Of a DNA stretch of 64,000 nt, positions 16,910 to 26,975 are shown piece after piece (the first letter of the stretch is position 1; every line of letters starts with the position of its first letter). A model generated the notes under the pieces. That model was not told where the DNA came from, searched no databases, and saw nothing but the letters and a program-made list of their open reading frames with translations. The position numbers and the translations under genes were made by a program. The DNA comes from Hymenobacter cellulosilyticus (GTDB lineage: Bacteria > Bacteroidota > Bacteroidia > Cytophagales > Hymenobacteraceae), in assembly GCF_022919215.1 (NCBI RefSeq), contig NZ_CP095046.1, forward strand, positions 434,001-498,000, in the 5' to 3' direction.

Positions 16910-18013
16910 CTAGAGCCCAGGCAGCCGGTAGGCATCGGCCCGCACCTGGTGGGCCACGGGCTTGCGCGCGTCACTGGGGCTGTCGAACACGATAAGCAGG
17001 TGGTCTTTATCAATTACGCCCATGCCCTCGGCTTTATCCTGCCCGGCTGTGGGGCCGTGGCCGTGGGGCACGTCGAAGAGGCGGTGAATTTTGTCGGGGC
17101 CAATCAGGCTGTCGCCTTCCTGACTCATGCCGTTGGGCCAGTGGTACACCGCAATAGTGCCGTCAAGGTCCATGGTGGGGCCGGCCAGCAGGTACAAGTC
17201 GTCGCCGGACTGGCGCAACTCCCGCAGGCCCATGCCACCCAAAGCCAGAAAGTGCTTCTTGTAGTACTGCTGCTCCCCGCCCACTTTGGCCAAGCGCAGG
17301 CGGCCGTGCTTGTCGAGCTCGGGCAGCAATTCCAGCACTACGGCCCAGCCCCGCAGCACCGGCCCGCGCAAGCCCACAAACAGGCGGCCGTCGGTGGCCG
17401 CGGCCAAGCCTTCAATGTCGAAGCCGTTGTCTTTGCCGGGTATTTTGAGAAAGGGTTTCAGGTGGGGGTCATCGGCCAGCAGGTCGGTCAGCTCGTTGGT
17501 TTCGGTGCTGCCGTGGAGCTGGGCGGCCTGCAGGGTTTCATTGGCTTTGGTGGGGTGGGGCGCCGTTTTGTGCAGTTCAAAGTCGCCGGTTTTCTCGTTG
17601 CGGATCATCGGAATCCGGGCCAGCAGGTAGCGGTTGGGGTCGTTTTCCACTTTGGCCAGCTTGGCAATCTGCTTGGCTACGTCCTCGTGCTCGTGGTCGG
17701 GCTTCTTGCGCTTAAGGCTGTGGGAGCCAATCACCCAGAGGTAATGGTCGGCTTCGGCCAAGCCCTCGATGTCGATTTCACTTTCCTCGTCGGCGGGCAA
17801 ATCGAGCAGGTCGGCGAGCTGGTAAGAAACGTGCTGCCCGTACTCGTGCGGCCCGGTGCGGGTAAGCCGCTCGATGGTGGTCCGCTCATCGCAGCTCAGC
17901 CACAGGTTGTCGCCCGTGCCCAGCACTGCCGAAAGCCCGTCGCGCACGTGTTTGCCGTCGGCGTTTAAGCTCAGCTTAGGGTTGAATTGCAGGGTGTAGG
18001 CTTGGGGGCGCAT
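16910..18013 (-). CDS. DUF3616 domain-containing protein
   Basis: A 367-residue protein without a signal peptide, beginning MRPQAYTLQFNP. It looks like a beta-propeller: repeated blocks with DGLSAVLGTGDNLWLSCDE, DIEGLAEADHYLWVIGSHS, DIEGLAAATDGRLFVGLRG and KAEGMGVIDKDHLLIVFDS. The repeated D/A-x-EG(L/M) signature followed by a 'readout' strand is characteristic of DUF3616 proteins. Function is not known; an intracellular propeller that monitors or binds a ligand is possible. Preceded by a terminator that also closes the export operon upstream on the same strand. Confidence 0.88.
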   Translation of the reverse strand: MRPQAYTLQFNPKLSLNADGKHVRDGLSAVLGTGDNLWLSCDERTTIERLTRTGPHEYGQHVSYQLADLLDLPADEESEIDIEGLAEADHYLWVIGSHSLKRKKPDHEHEDVAKQIAKLAKVENDPNRYLLARIPMIRNEKTGDFELHKTAPHPTKANETLQAAQLHGSTETNELTDLLADDPHLKPFLKIPGKDNGFDIEGLAAATDGRLFVGLRGPVLRGWAVVLELLPELDKHGRLRLAKVGGEQQYYKKHFLALGGMGLRELRQSGDDLYLLAGPTMDLDGTIAVYHWPNGMSQEGDSLIGPDKIHRLFDVPHGHGPTAGQDKAEGMGVIDKDHLLIVFDSPSDARKPVAHQVRADAYRLPGL

Positions 18014-18045
18014 AATTAGAGAAAGATTAAGGGGTAAACAGCAAA

Positions 18046-18072
18046 CGGCCCAACCCGTGCAGGGTTGGGCCG
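18046..18072. terminator. Terminator after the export operon
   Basis: CGGCCCAACCC (18046-18056), loop of 5, and GGGTTGGGCCG (18062-18072): perfect 11-bp arms between the adaptor stop (18105) and the DUF3616 start (18013), both minus. The T-run is weak, so it may be rho-assisted. Confidence 0.65.
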
Positions 18073-18104
18073 TTGGGGCGGTGGCAGCTTGGCGTTGCGT
18101 ACGA

Positions 18105-19337
18105 TTAGCCTTTCTTCTCCCCTTCCGCCGGCGGGCCGAGCACCTTTACTTTGTCGGTCTTGGTCAGGCCCGACAGTACTTCCACGTTGATGCCGTCCGA
18201 TAGGCCCGTCTTGACAAGCCGCTTCTGAAACTGCTGGGGCGCGGTTTCGACCTCCACAAACACGCTGTCCTTGTTGACTTTGCCGAACTGCAGCAGGCTT
18301 TCCCGGATGGCCAGCACCTGCTTGCGGCGGCCCAGCACAATGTCGCCGTTGGCCGAGTAGCCGGCCCGCAGGAACTGCCCGGGCTGCAGGCGCACGTTGG
18401 CCCGCACCTGAAACTTGATGGCGCCTTCTTCGGTGATGCCCTTGGGCGCAATGTATTCGAGGGTAGCCGGGAAATTTTCCCCTTCCAGGGCGCCCACGGT
18501 CAGGTTCAGGTCCATGCCTTCCCGCACCTTGCCCACCTCACTCTCGTCGACCTTGCCCTCAAACACCAGGCTTTTCATATCGGCAATGGCGGCAATGGTG
18601 GTGCCCTCGTTAAAGTTGTTGCGCTCCACTACCGATGAGCCGACTTTGATGGGCACATCCAGCACCAGGCCGGTAATGGTGGAACGAACCGTGTTGGAGG
18701 CGCCGCCGGTGTTGCGGGAGGCCCCGCGCTGGGCAATCTGCAAATCGTTCTGGGCCGCGTCGAGGGCCTGCTTTTTGGCGCGCACGTCGGCCAGCAGGCG
18801 GTTGTATTCCTGCTCGGCAATGACTTTCTGCTCAAACAAGGGCCGCTGCCGGTCCAGCTCAATCTGGGAGGTTTCCAGAGCCACGCGGGCCGCCTGGATG
18901 TTGTTTTGGGCGTTATTGACGTTGGCCGCGTTGGCGACGGTCCGGATGCGGGCAATAAGCTGGCCTTCTTTGATGGGCTCCCCGGCCTCCACGAACAGCT
19001 CCTCCACGATGCCCGACACCTGGGGCTTGATCTGGACCTCGCGCCGGGGCACAATGCTGCCCGTCGCCACGGTTTTCTTCACGATGTCGGCCACAAAGGG
19101 GGTTTCCGTTTTGTAGGTCACCGGGTCGGTGTGGGCCTGCTTCCAGAAGTAGCGGACAAGCCAGCCGAAGCCGGCTAGCAGCAGGAGCACGAGGATGCCC
19201 AGAAAAATTCGTTTCATGGTAATCAGCGGAGTTTTCGGCGGTTGGTAGGCCGCCTGATACGCGTGGGACGAACGGGCAGAAGCCGCTGCGGGCTCTACAT
19301 CAACGGTGGTTTCGTCGGGCAGTGCTTGGTGGTTCAT
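18105..19337 (-). CDS. Efflux periplasmic adaptor (HlyD/MacA family)
   Basis: A membrane-fusion protein of 410 residues from the first Met, or 370 from an in-frame Met at 19217 (MKRIFLGILVLLLLAG), which gives the usual MacA length. The single N-terminal helix is followed by VADIVKKTVATGSIVPRREVQIKPQVSGIVEELFVEAGEPI (paired lipoyl half-motifs). An Ala/Gln-rich alpha-hairpin (about 120-200) and then beta-barrel and membrane-proximal domains follow. It should bridge the MacB-like permeases just upstream in the operon to an outer-membrane channel; no TolC gene is in the window. It is the last gene of a five-gene minus-strand operon. Confidence 0.9.
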   Translation of the reverse strand: MNHQALPDETTVDVEPAAASARSSHAYQAAYQPPKTPLITMKRIFLGILVLLLLAGFGWLVRYFWKQAHTDPVTYKTETPFVADIVKKTVATGSIVPRREVQIKPQVSGIVEELFVEAGEPIKEGQLIARIRTVANAANVNNAQNNIQAARVALETSQIELDRQRPLFEQKVIAEQEYNRLLADVRAKKQALDAAQNDLQIAQRGASRNTGGASNTVRSTITGLVLDVPIKVGSSVVERNNFNEGTTIAAIADMKSLVFEGKVDESEVGKVREGMDLNLTVGALEGENFPATLEYIAPKGITEEGAIKFQVRANVRLQPGQFLRAGYSANGDIVLGRRKQVLAIRESLLQFGKVNKDSVFVEVETAPQQFQKRLVKTGLSDGINVEVLSGLTKTDKVKVLGPPAEGEKKG

Positions 19338-19436
19338 AGCCGGGCGTTTGGTGAAATGGTGAGATAGTGAAATGGTGAGTTCGGGTTCATGACGGGCAGG
19401 CTGCGCGAGCGGACCCGCAACTCACCCTCTCACCGC

Positions 19437-20676
19437 TTATTCGTCTTTAAGAGCTACCACCGGCTGCACACGAGCCGCAATGGCGGCGGGCACCAGGCCA
19501 GCTACCCCACCGGCCACGACCAGCAGCACCACGGCCGTAAGGGCCACGCCCAGGTCGACCTGCGGGTTGGCGAAGAAACCCACGTCCTGACCCTGAATCA
19601 GGGAGGCAATGCCGGCCATGAGGGCCGTGCCCAGCAGCAGCCCGATCAGGCCCGCAGCGGCCGTGATGACAATGCTTTCCTGCACAATCAGGCTGATAAT
19701 GCTCCAGGGCGTAGCGCCCAGGGCCTTACGAATCCCGATTTCCTTGGTGCGTTCCTTCACCACGATGAGCATGATGTTGCTCACCCCGATGATGCCGGCC
19801 AGAATGGTGCCGATGCTCACGAGCCAGCTAAAGCCCGATATACCGGTAAACAGGCCCTGCACCCGGGCATATTCCTCTTCCACGTTGGCCGAACCAAAAG
19901 CCCGGTCGTCGTTGGGGCCACTTTGTGCTGCCGGGCCAGCAGCTGCTTCACCTTGGTTTCGACTACGGCCGCCGGCACGCCGGGCTTGGGAATAAAGGCG
20001 AAGTAGCCCACCTGATTGACCTGGTTGAAAGTCACCTGCAGGGCCGTGAGCGGAATCATGATGGTCTGGGCTTCTTCCTGGGCGTTTTCGGGCTTGCCCT
20101 CGGCCTTAAATAAGCCCACGACCCGGAAGAAGATGCCCTTGATGCGGATTTCCCGGCCCAGCGGATTCTCGCTACCGAATAGCACCTCCGCCACCCGGTC
20201 GCCGATGATGGCCACTTTGCGCCGCTCGTTGATGTCGACGTCATTGATAAAACGGCCGGCCGTGAGGTGCAGGGGCTTGATGGCGGGGTAGCCGGGATAT
20301 TCGCCGTTCACCGAAAAAGCCGAGCTTTTGGTGCCGTACTGCACCGTAAACGTCCCGTCGAGGGAGCTGCGGGCAAGACCACGGCCGCCTCAGGCACTTC
20401 GCGCAGCAGGGCCGCCACGTCGTCGTTGGTAAAGCGAATGAAGCGGCCAACCTTTAGGCCGGCAAATGGTACGCTGGTACGCTGGCTCCACACGAATACG
20501 GCGTTTTTGGCCACGTCAAATTCCTTTTCCACCCCGTTGCGGAAGCCCTTGCCCGCGCCCAGCAGCACAACCAGCATAAAGATGCCCCAGAGCACGCCAA
20601 ATGCGGTAAGCCCAGTGCGCAGCTTATGCCGCCGCACCGTCCCCCATATTTCGCTCCATTTGTCGAGGTCAAACAT
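19437..20676 (-). CDS. MacB-like ABC transporter permease 1 (two frameshifts)
   Basis: Restoring a base in the CCC/GGG run near 20371 and in the four-base run at 19914-19917 joins three frames into 414 codons. It starts MFDLDKWSEIWGTVRRHKLRT, has a first helix (TAFGVLWGIFMLVVLLGAG), a MacB periplasmic core domain, and three C-terminal helices. The FtsX/MacB box [20 protein letters not shown] and [17 protein letters not shown] are clear. It pairs with a separate ATPase rather than being fused to one, as in LolCDE-type systems. Its length and start match those of permease 2, indicating a duplicated pair. Confidence 0.9.
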
Positions 20677-20738
20677 TGATAGTCAGGTTACTTTTTCAAC
20701 TCCCCTCTTCCGATAAGAGGAAATCAGCTTTCTATCCC

Positions 20739-21979
20739 TTAGTCGGCCCGCAAGGCTTCAATAGGTTTCACATTGGCCGCTTTCATGGCCGGAATCAGGC
20801 CGGCTACGGCTCCAGACACGACCAGCAGCAGGGTAGCGCTGACGGCCACGCCCAGGTTCACTTCGGGGTGGTCGAAGTAGGACGTGGTGCCGCCGGCCTT
20901 TTCGAGCATGTAGCGCACCAAGTCCAGCAGGGCCACGCCGAAAAACAGCCCCAGGTAGCCCGAGAAGCTGGTGATGACCACCGACTCCTGCACAATCATG
21001 CTGATAATGCTCCAGGGCGTGGCACCCAGGGCCTTGCGCACCCCGATTTCCCGGGTCCGCTCCTGCACAATGATGAGCATGATGTTGCTCACGCCCACCA
21101 CCCCGGCCACCAACGTCAGCACCCCGATAACGCTGACGAACAGCTTGATACCCGTAAAGAGGCCTTCGAAGCGCTTAACTTCCTCCTCGTTGTTTTCCAG
21201 GTCCAGGGCCTGCTTGTCGGCGGGGTCGAACTGGTGGCGGCGGGCCAGCAGCAGGCGCACCTGGTCTTCGAGCTGCTTCACGGGCGTGCCCTTGGTGCTG
21301 CTGATGCCGATGCGCTGCACCTGGTTGTACTGATTGAAAGTCGTTTGGAAAGTGGTGAAGGGCACGAAGGCGCGCTCCTCATTGCGGCCGTTGTTGCCGG
21401 TGTGGGTGAAGATGCCGACCACCTTGAAAAACACGCCCTTTATCTGCACGTACTGGCCGATGGCGGGCTGGTCGCCAAACAAGACCTTGCGCACCTTCTC
21501 CCCCATAATTATCACCTTGCGCCGCTCCAGCCCGTCCAAGGGGCTCAGCATCCGGCCCTGAACAAGTTTTTCACCGTTGAGCTGGAAGAACTCGGCGGTG
21601 GCCCCAAACACCTGGTAGGACCCGTTCTTGGTTTTATTCACAATGGTGTACTCGCCAAAAAGCCGGTTGCGCGAGGCCAGCAGCTCTACCCCATCTACCT
21701 GCTGCCGGATGGCTTCCAGGTCGTCGTTGGTAAACTTCAGCTCCCGGCCCGGCTTCAGGCCCTGCCAGGGCAAGGATGTTTTGCCGGCGCTAACGAACAG
21801 GCTGTTCATGGCCCCGCCGCCAAACTCCTTCCAGATGCCATTCTCCATGCCCTTGCCCGCGCCCAGCAGCAGCACCAGCATGAAGATGCCCCAAAACACC
21901 CGAAGGCCGTCAGGAACGTGCGCAGCTTGTTGCGGCGCATCGTCCCGAGGATTTCCTGCCATTTGTCGAGGTCAAACAT
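20739..21979 (-). CDS. MacB-like ABC transporter permease 2 (frameshifted)
   Basis: The true start is ATG at 21979 ([21 protein letters not shown]). One base is missing in the CCC run near 21900, within TAFGVFWGIFM, and restoring it gives exactly 414 codons, as in permease 1. The periplasmic domain spans about 45-280. C-terminal helices include [40 protein letters not shown] and the end [10 protein letters not shown]. It probably forms a heterodimer with permease 1. Substrate unknown; MacB-type relatives move lipoproteins, peptides or antibiotics out of the inner-membrane leaflet or periplasm. Confidence 0.9.
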
Positions 21980-22063
21980 CTTTTGCTGTGCTGAGGTGGG
22001 AAATGTGCTGAGGTACTATTGCAGTAGGTGAAGGTTTCTGTGCCCAGCAGCACACATCAATTC

Positions 22064-22573
22064 TTAGTTGCGGAGACAGTTCTGGCGCACTTTTTCCAGG
22101 CGGCGCACCACATCTTTCACCGTGGCCTCATTGGTAGTGTAGAGCGGCAGCTCGAAGCTGATATTGCTGCCTTTTTTATGCTTCACGATTTTGATTTCGT
22201 AATGCTTGGGCTCGTCTTCGTCTTTCTCCAGGGCGTAGGTTATAGAGGTGACATCGGCCCACTCGAAGGCCATTTTCAGCTCGAAGTACCCCTTGTCCAT
22301 GCTCATCGACCAGCCCGAGTTCGAGCCGCCGTAGCTGACGGCCAGGGGTTTAGGCATCTCCACGTCGGCCTCCCGGTCCCGGATAATCTGCTCGGCGTGG
22401 CAGCCTTTCAAAGCCAGGTGCAGCTCCTGCTTGGGCTTTTGCGGGTTGCGCATCAGCCGGTCCAGGTCCTTCATCAGGGCTTGCTGTTCAGTAGCGGCCG
22501 GAGCCTGGGCCTGGCTGGGGGTAGCGGCGGCCAGAGCGGCCAGCAGAGTCAGGGTAAAAGATGTTGTTTTCAT
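22064..22573 (-). CDS. Secreted protein of unknown function inside the export operon
   Basis: A 169-residue protein with a signal peptide (MKTTSFTLTLLAALAAATPSQAQ). The mature part has a helical start (EQQALMKDLDRLMRNPQK). Beta-rich text with two lone Cys follows (GCHAEQIIRD near 58 and the final RQNCLRN), which could form a disulphide. SMDKGYFELKMAFEWADV and YEIKIVKHKKGSNISFELPLY suggest a small sheet domain. I do not recognise the family. It lies between the ATPase and the permeases on the same strand, so it is probably co-transcribed and may be an accessory or cargo of the transporter. Confidence 0.82.
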   Translation of the reverse strand: MKTTSFTLTLLAALAAATPSQAQAPAATEQQALMKDLDRLMRNPQKPKQELHLALKGCHAEQIIRDREADVEMPKPLAVSYGGSNSGWSMSMDKGYFELKMAFEWADVTSITYALEKDEDEPKHYEIKIVKHKKGSNISFELPLYTTNEATVKDVVRRLEKVRQNCLRN

Positions 22574-22645
22574 AGCTAAGTCAATTCAGATAAGAGGAAA
22601 TCAGCACATCAAACTCACCATTCCACCATCGCACTATTTCACCAC

Positions 22646-23314
22646 TTAGTCGTTCACAATCAGGCCGTCCCGGATGCGAATCAGGCGCTGGGTCTGGTCG
22701 GCAATGTCGGTTTCGTGAGTTACGATGACCACGGTCATTCCCTCTTTATTCACGGCCTTGAAGATGTCCATTACCTCCTGCGTAGTCTGGGTATCGAGGG
22801 CACCGGTGGGTTCGTCGGCCAGAATCAGCTTGGGCTGGCTAATCAGGGCCCGGGCAATGGCCACGCGCTGCCGCTGCCCGCCGCTAAGCTCACTGGGCAG
22901 GTGGTCGGCGCGGTCGGCCAGGCCTACCCGGTCGAGGTACTCCAGGGCTAGGCGGTTACGCTCCCGCCGGCTCACTTTCTGGTAATACAGCGGTAAAGCC
23001 ACGTTTTCCAGGGCATTCTTGAAGTTGAGCAGATTAAAGGACTGGAACACGAAGCCCAGAAACTGATTGCGGTACTGCGCGGCCCGGGCCTGCGACAGGT
23101 TCCGGTCGATGCGGGTGCCGGCCAGGGTGTAGTCGCCCTGGTCGAAGTCGTCGAGGATGCCCAGAATGTTGAGCAGCGTGCTTTTGCCCGAGCCCGAGGA
23201 GCCCATAATGCTGACCAGCTCCCCTTCCCGGATGTGCATGTCGATGCCTTTGAGCACCTCCAGCCGGTTATTCCCCACCTCGTAGGTCTTGCGAATGTTG
23301 CGTAGCTGAATCAT
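22646..23314 (-). CDS. ABC transporter ATP-binding protein (MacB/LolD type)
   Basis: A 222-residue nucleotide-binding subunit. Walker A is [14 protein letters not shown] (about 38-51), the Q-loop lies in [12 protein letters not shown], the signature is [15 protein letters not shown], Walker B is [13 protein letters not shown], and the switch His is in [10 protein letters not shown]. It matches the compact LolD/MacB ATPase group. It is the first gene of the operon and should power the two permeases downstream. Confidence 0.96.
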   Translation of the reverse strand: MIQLRNIRKTYEVGNNRLEVLKGIDMHIREGELVSIMGSSGSGKSTLLNILGILDDFDQGDYTLAGTRIDRNLSQARAAQYRNQFLGFVFQSFNLLNFKNALENVALPLYYQKVSRRERNRLALEYLDRVGLADRADHLPSELSGGQRQRVAIARALISQPKLILADEPTGALDTQTTQEVMDIFKAVNKEGMTVVIVTHETDIADQTQRLIRIRDGLIVND

Positions 23315-23503
23315 AGAGCGCAGGGCCGTACTTTTTGGTTATCGGCCGCCAAACCGGCCGGGCTGTGCGGATAGATGGGGGCCCGGCCCGAAAGGTTGCC
23401 TGCCGATAATTAATATAGAGAAAATCAAGTATAAAGACGCCTCAAGAAGCGTGTTGCAAACTCCTATCTTGCTGTAAACCCACTGCATACACCACCCTAG
23501 AGC

Positions 23504-24292
23504 ATGTATTTTTCGCAACAAGTCGTTTGGATTACGGGCGCTTCGGCCGGTATTGGCGAAGCTCTGGCCCGGGAATTTGCCCGGGCCGGTGCCCGGCTGG
23601 TGCTCTCGGCCCGCAACATGACCGAGTTGGAGCGGGTGGGCGCCGCCTGCGCCCCGGCCCCGGTGCTGCTCCTGCCCCTGGACCTGGCTCAGGCCGATAC
23701 GCTACCGGCTTGCGCAGAGAAAGTACTGGCCCACTACGGCCGCCTCGACGTGCTGATTAACAACGGCGGCATTAGCCAACGCTCCTTGGCCCTGGAAACT
23801 GGCCTGGAGGTGCACCGACAACTTATGGAAGTGAACTACTTCGGGACCGTGGCCCTGACCAAGGCCGTGCTGCCTCAGCTGCTGAGCCAGGGAAGTGGGC
23901 AAATCGTGGTGGTGAGCAGCCTGGTAGGCAAGTTCGGCTCGCCCTACCGCAGTGCCTATGCGGCCTCGAAGCACGCCCTGCACGGCTTCTTCGACTCGTT
24001 GAGGGCTGAAATCTGGCAGAGTGGCGTGGGCGTTACCATCATCTGCCCGGGTTTTGTGCGCACCGGGATTTCCATCAACGCCCTTACCGCCGACGGCAGC
24101 CCGCAGCGCACGATGGACGCGGCTACCGAGCAAGGGTTGCCCCCCGAGGAGCTGGCCCGCCAGGCCCTGCGAGCCATAGCCCGGCGCCGGGAGGAAGTAT
24201 ACATCGGGGGCCGCGAAACGCTGGGCGTGTATCTGAAACGCTGGGTACCCAGCCTCTTCAGCCGGGTGCTGCGCAGGGCTCAGGTGCGCTAA
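23504..24292 (+). CDS. Short-chain dehydrogenase/reductase
   Basis: A 262-residue classical SDR. The cofactor loop is WITGASAGIGEALAREF (TGxxxGIG), NNGG marks the adenine-binding strand, and the active site has Ser in VVVSSLVGKFG and Tyr-x-x-x-Lys in SAYAASKHALHGF. ICPGFVRTGISINAL is the substrate-side loop. The C-terminal tail (RETLGVYLKRWVPSLFSRVLRRA) is hydrophobic/basic, as in membrane-associated DHRS7-like members. Substrate unknown. It is divergent from the export operon. Confidence 0.93.
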   Translation: MYFSQQVVWITGASAGIGEALAREFARAGARLVLSARNMTELERVGAACAPAPVLLLPLDLAQADTLPACAEKVLAHYGRLDVLINNGGISQRSLALETGLEVHRQLMEVNYFGTVALTKAVLPQLLSQGSGQIVVVSSLVGKFGSPYRSAYAASKHALHGFFDSLRAEIWQSGVGVTIICPGFVRTGISINALTADGSPQRTMDAATEQGLPPEELARQALRAIARRREEVYIGGRETLGVYLKRWVPSLFSRVLRRAQVR

Positions 24293-24297
24293 GGCTG

Positions 24298-24711
24298 CTA
24301 TTTGCTGGAGCGGCGGGCCTGCATCTGGGCCTGCATCTGGCGCTTTTTGGCCTGATACTGCTTGTACTGCACGTCCGTCAGCACGCCCTTAAGCTGGCCT
24401 TCGGAGTCGGCATTGATTTTCTTGAGCTCCGCCATCAGGGCCGTCTGATTACCGGCGTTGCGCTGGCGGGCATCATTCACCTTTTCCACCGTCCCGCTCA
24501 AAATAGAGCGCACCTTGCCTTGCTGATCGGGCAGCAGCTTCAGCTCGTCGGTCATCACGTCCGTCAGGTCGCGGGCGGCGGCCTTGGGCACCGCTGCCGG
24601 CGCCACCGTCACCGACTTAGCCTCCGGGATATCCGCCTTTTTGCGGCGGGCACAACCAAACGTAACGGTGCTAAGCACGCCAATAACCAGCAGGGAACGA
24701 GAAAGGAGCAT
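24298..24711 (-). CDS. Spy/CpxP-like helical lipoprotein
   Basis: A 137-residue protein when started at MLLSRSLLVIGVLSTVTFGC, which gives a lipobox (TFGC) with acylated Cys at about residue 20; an upstream in-frame start at 24771 would bury the signal. The mature part is helical with two spaced LTxxQ-like boxes (LKLLPDQQGKVRSIL and VLTDVQYKQYQ). It ends in a Met/Gln/Arg-rich run (KKRQMQAQMQARRSSK). LTxxQ helices are the hallmark of Spy/CpxP periplasmic chaperone or sensor proteins; the assignment here rests on that pattern only. Confidence 0.75.
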   Translation of the reverse strand: MLLSRSLLVIGVLSTVTFGCARRKKADIPEAKSVTVAPAAVPKAAARDLTDVMTDELKLLPDQQGKVRSILSGTVEKVNDARQRNAGNQTALMAELKKINADSEGQLKGVLTDVQYKQYQAKKRQMQAQMQARRSSK

Positions 24712-24803
24712 AGGGAGCGGGGCTAAACTGCGCCTGCATACGCGAAAACTATACCCGGCGGTTATGCTCACTTGCCAAACCGGACCTGTAGGCCTTTTGC
24801 CCG

Positions 24804-26847
24804 CTACTGTGCCGCAGCGGCCGACCGGCTGCTCGAAAACGCCACTGTTGGGCTACTGGCTTTCATTTCCTGGGCCGTGTAGTGAGCCAGGGCCATAATA
24901 GTGAGCATTGGATTGACACCGCTGCAGGCCGGAAAAGCCGAGGCATCGGCCACGAACAGGTTACGCACCTCGTAGGTTTCGCCATTGGGCCTTACCGGGT
25001 GCGTAGCCTCAGTGCCGCCCATGCGGCAAGTGCTCATCTGGTGGGCGCTGTAAAGGCTGAATTGGTTGGGCTTCCAGCCTAGGTGGGGTAGTTTGTCGAG
25101 CAGTTCGGGGTTGCGCAGCGTGCCACCGTCGGCTTCCAGAATGGGCAAAGAGCCGTGGGGCAAATACACTTTCCGGGCCCCGGCCGCCACGTGAATCTCA
25201 GCCGCTGCCCGCACGCCCTGCAGCATATTGGCCCGGTCGAAGTCGCTGAGCACGTAATCCACCAGGGGTGCGCCGTGCTTGTCGATGCTGACGCGGCCGC
25301 CGTCCCGGTCCCGGGTCAGCACGATGAAGCTGCCCAGGTGGGCTGCTTCGAGCATCGTCTGCTTGTGCTGCTCACCGCTAAGCCAGGGCAGCACCATGGC
25401 CATCAGCCCGGCGTGGGCCGGCGGGGTTTCGAGCTTGGCCCCGAAATTGGTGCCGTTCAGCATCGTGAAGCAGTCGTTGACCACCGACATGCTCGGGCCG
25501 TGCCAGGGGTTGATGGCGTGCGGATACAGGGCCGAAACGGCCACCGTGGGGTGCAGATGCAGGTGCTGCCCGATATGCGGGTGCCGCAGCCCGCTACGCA
25601 GCAGCAGCGCCGGCGACTGTACCGAGCCGCCGGCCACCACCACCCGCTTAGCCCGCACCGTGATGCTCACCCGGCGGCCGTCGGCGGTGGTATGCACGCC
25701 CTCGGCACCTTTGGCCACGCCGGCTTCTATCGTCACGCGCTCCATGTGGGTGTCGGCCAGGATGCGGGCCCCGTGTCCGAAAGCCTGCAGCAGATACGTG
25801 TTCAGCGTACCCTGCTTGATGCCGTACCGGTCGCCCATAGTAGTGTAGCCCAGGCCCCGAAAATGCTCATCGGAGGCGGTAAGGCCCTTTTCGTTGCGCG
25901 GAATCAGCTTTACTTCCTGGCCCAGCTTGGTCGAGCCGTCCCAGAGCGCCTGGTTCTGGCCGTTGTGGCGGGTGTAGTCGATATTCACACTCAGGGCCCT
26001 GGACACGGCGTCGAGGCTGCGCTTGAACTCCAGGGAGGCAAAGTGCGGCACCTGATGCTCCCGGGCCCATTCCTGCAGCACGTAGTCGGGCGTGCGGAAG
26101 GCCCCGGCCCAGTTGACGGTAGTGCCCCCGCCCAGGCAGCTCCCGGCCAGCAGGGCTACGCCGCCATCCTGGGTGGTGAGGGCGCCTTTGGCATCGTAGA
26201 GCTTGCCCATCATGTCGACCTCGCGCTGGGTAAAGTCGCAACCGTGGCAGTAGGGTCCTTTTTCAATCACCAGCACGTCGTGGCCGGCAGCAGCCATTTC
26301 CCCGGCAATAACCCCGCCCCGGCCCCGCTGCCAATGACCAGCACGTCGCAGTCGTAGGTAGTGGCTGTGGTGGGCTGCAGGGTCCAGATGGGCTTGGGCG
26401 TGTCTACTACTTCGTCGGGCAGCGGACCGGGGTAGCCGATATGGCCCCAAGCTTCATTGCCCTGCTCAGCCACCGACGAGCCATAGTACAGGAACAGCAG
26501 CAGCTTGCGCAGGGCGTGAAAGCCTTTGCGCAGCTGGGGCAGGTTGCTTTGGGCCCAGCTGCGCAGCATCTGCTGACGCTGCTCGGCATCGAGGCGCACG
26601 AAGGGCTTGAGGGCCCAAACCAGGTAAGGCCCAGCATTGGGTTGTTGAGCAGGCCCAGCAGCTTCTCAAATTCCTGCTGAGCGGCCAACGGCTGGGCGCT
26701 CAGCACTTCCGCTACTTTCTGCAGATCAACTCCTTCCGAGCCGGCTCGGGCCCAGAACTCGGTTTTATCGGAGCGGCCAGGCAAAGCCGGAACAAAAGTG
26801 TCGGCCAGCGCCTGCAGCGTGGGATGATGGACAGCGGAGAGATTCAT
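24804..26847 (-). CDS. GMC-family oxidoreductase with N-terminal gluconate dehydrogenase subunit-3-like domain (two frameshifts)
   Basis: Restoring one base near 26625 and one near 26320 (both in G/C runs) gives 682 codons. The first 190 residues (MNLSAVHHPTLQALADTFVP...) resemble the helical gluconate 2-dehydrogenase subunit 3 domain. The FAD domain begins CDVLVIGSGAGAG, followed by AGSCLGGGTTVNWAGAF and RVVVAGGSVQSPALLLRSG. The C-terminus has the active-site HQMSTCRMGG and FVADASAFPACSGVNPM. This layout is that of long-chain alcohol oxidase-like GMC proteins, which oxidise primary alcohols to aldehydes. An aldehyde dehydrogenase lies just upstream on the same strand, so sequential oxidation is plausible. 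Confidence 0.9.
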
Positions 26848-26975
26848 GGGAGGACAAAAAAGGGCGGATGCCACCGGGCAAGTGTGGGAAACCGGGGCCC
26901 TGAAAATATCGGTATTTTCTCCCGAATAGTAGGCATGCCGCGTAATTTAACCTGCGCTGCTGGCAGCTTGCATAT

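Noticed and set aside
16574..17968. Long plus-strand open frame opposite the thioesterase and DUF3616 genes
   Set aside because: It is the antisense of real genes. In this GC-rich genome codon bias leaves long open antisense frames, and its product is a Gly/Val/His-rich string with no motifs. The same applies to long antisense frames at 20676-22031, 25155-26357, 34845-36047 and 39034-40149.
19437..20676. Programmed ribosomal frameshifting as the cause of the broken permease and other genes
   Set aside because: No common slippery sequence or downstream structure, shifts occur in unrelated genes including lepB, and all sites share only a G/C run.
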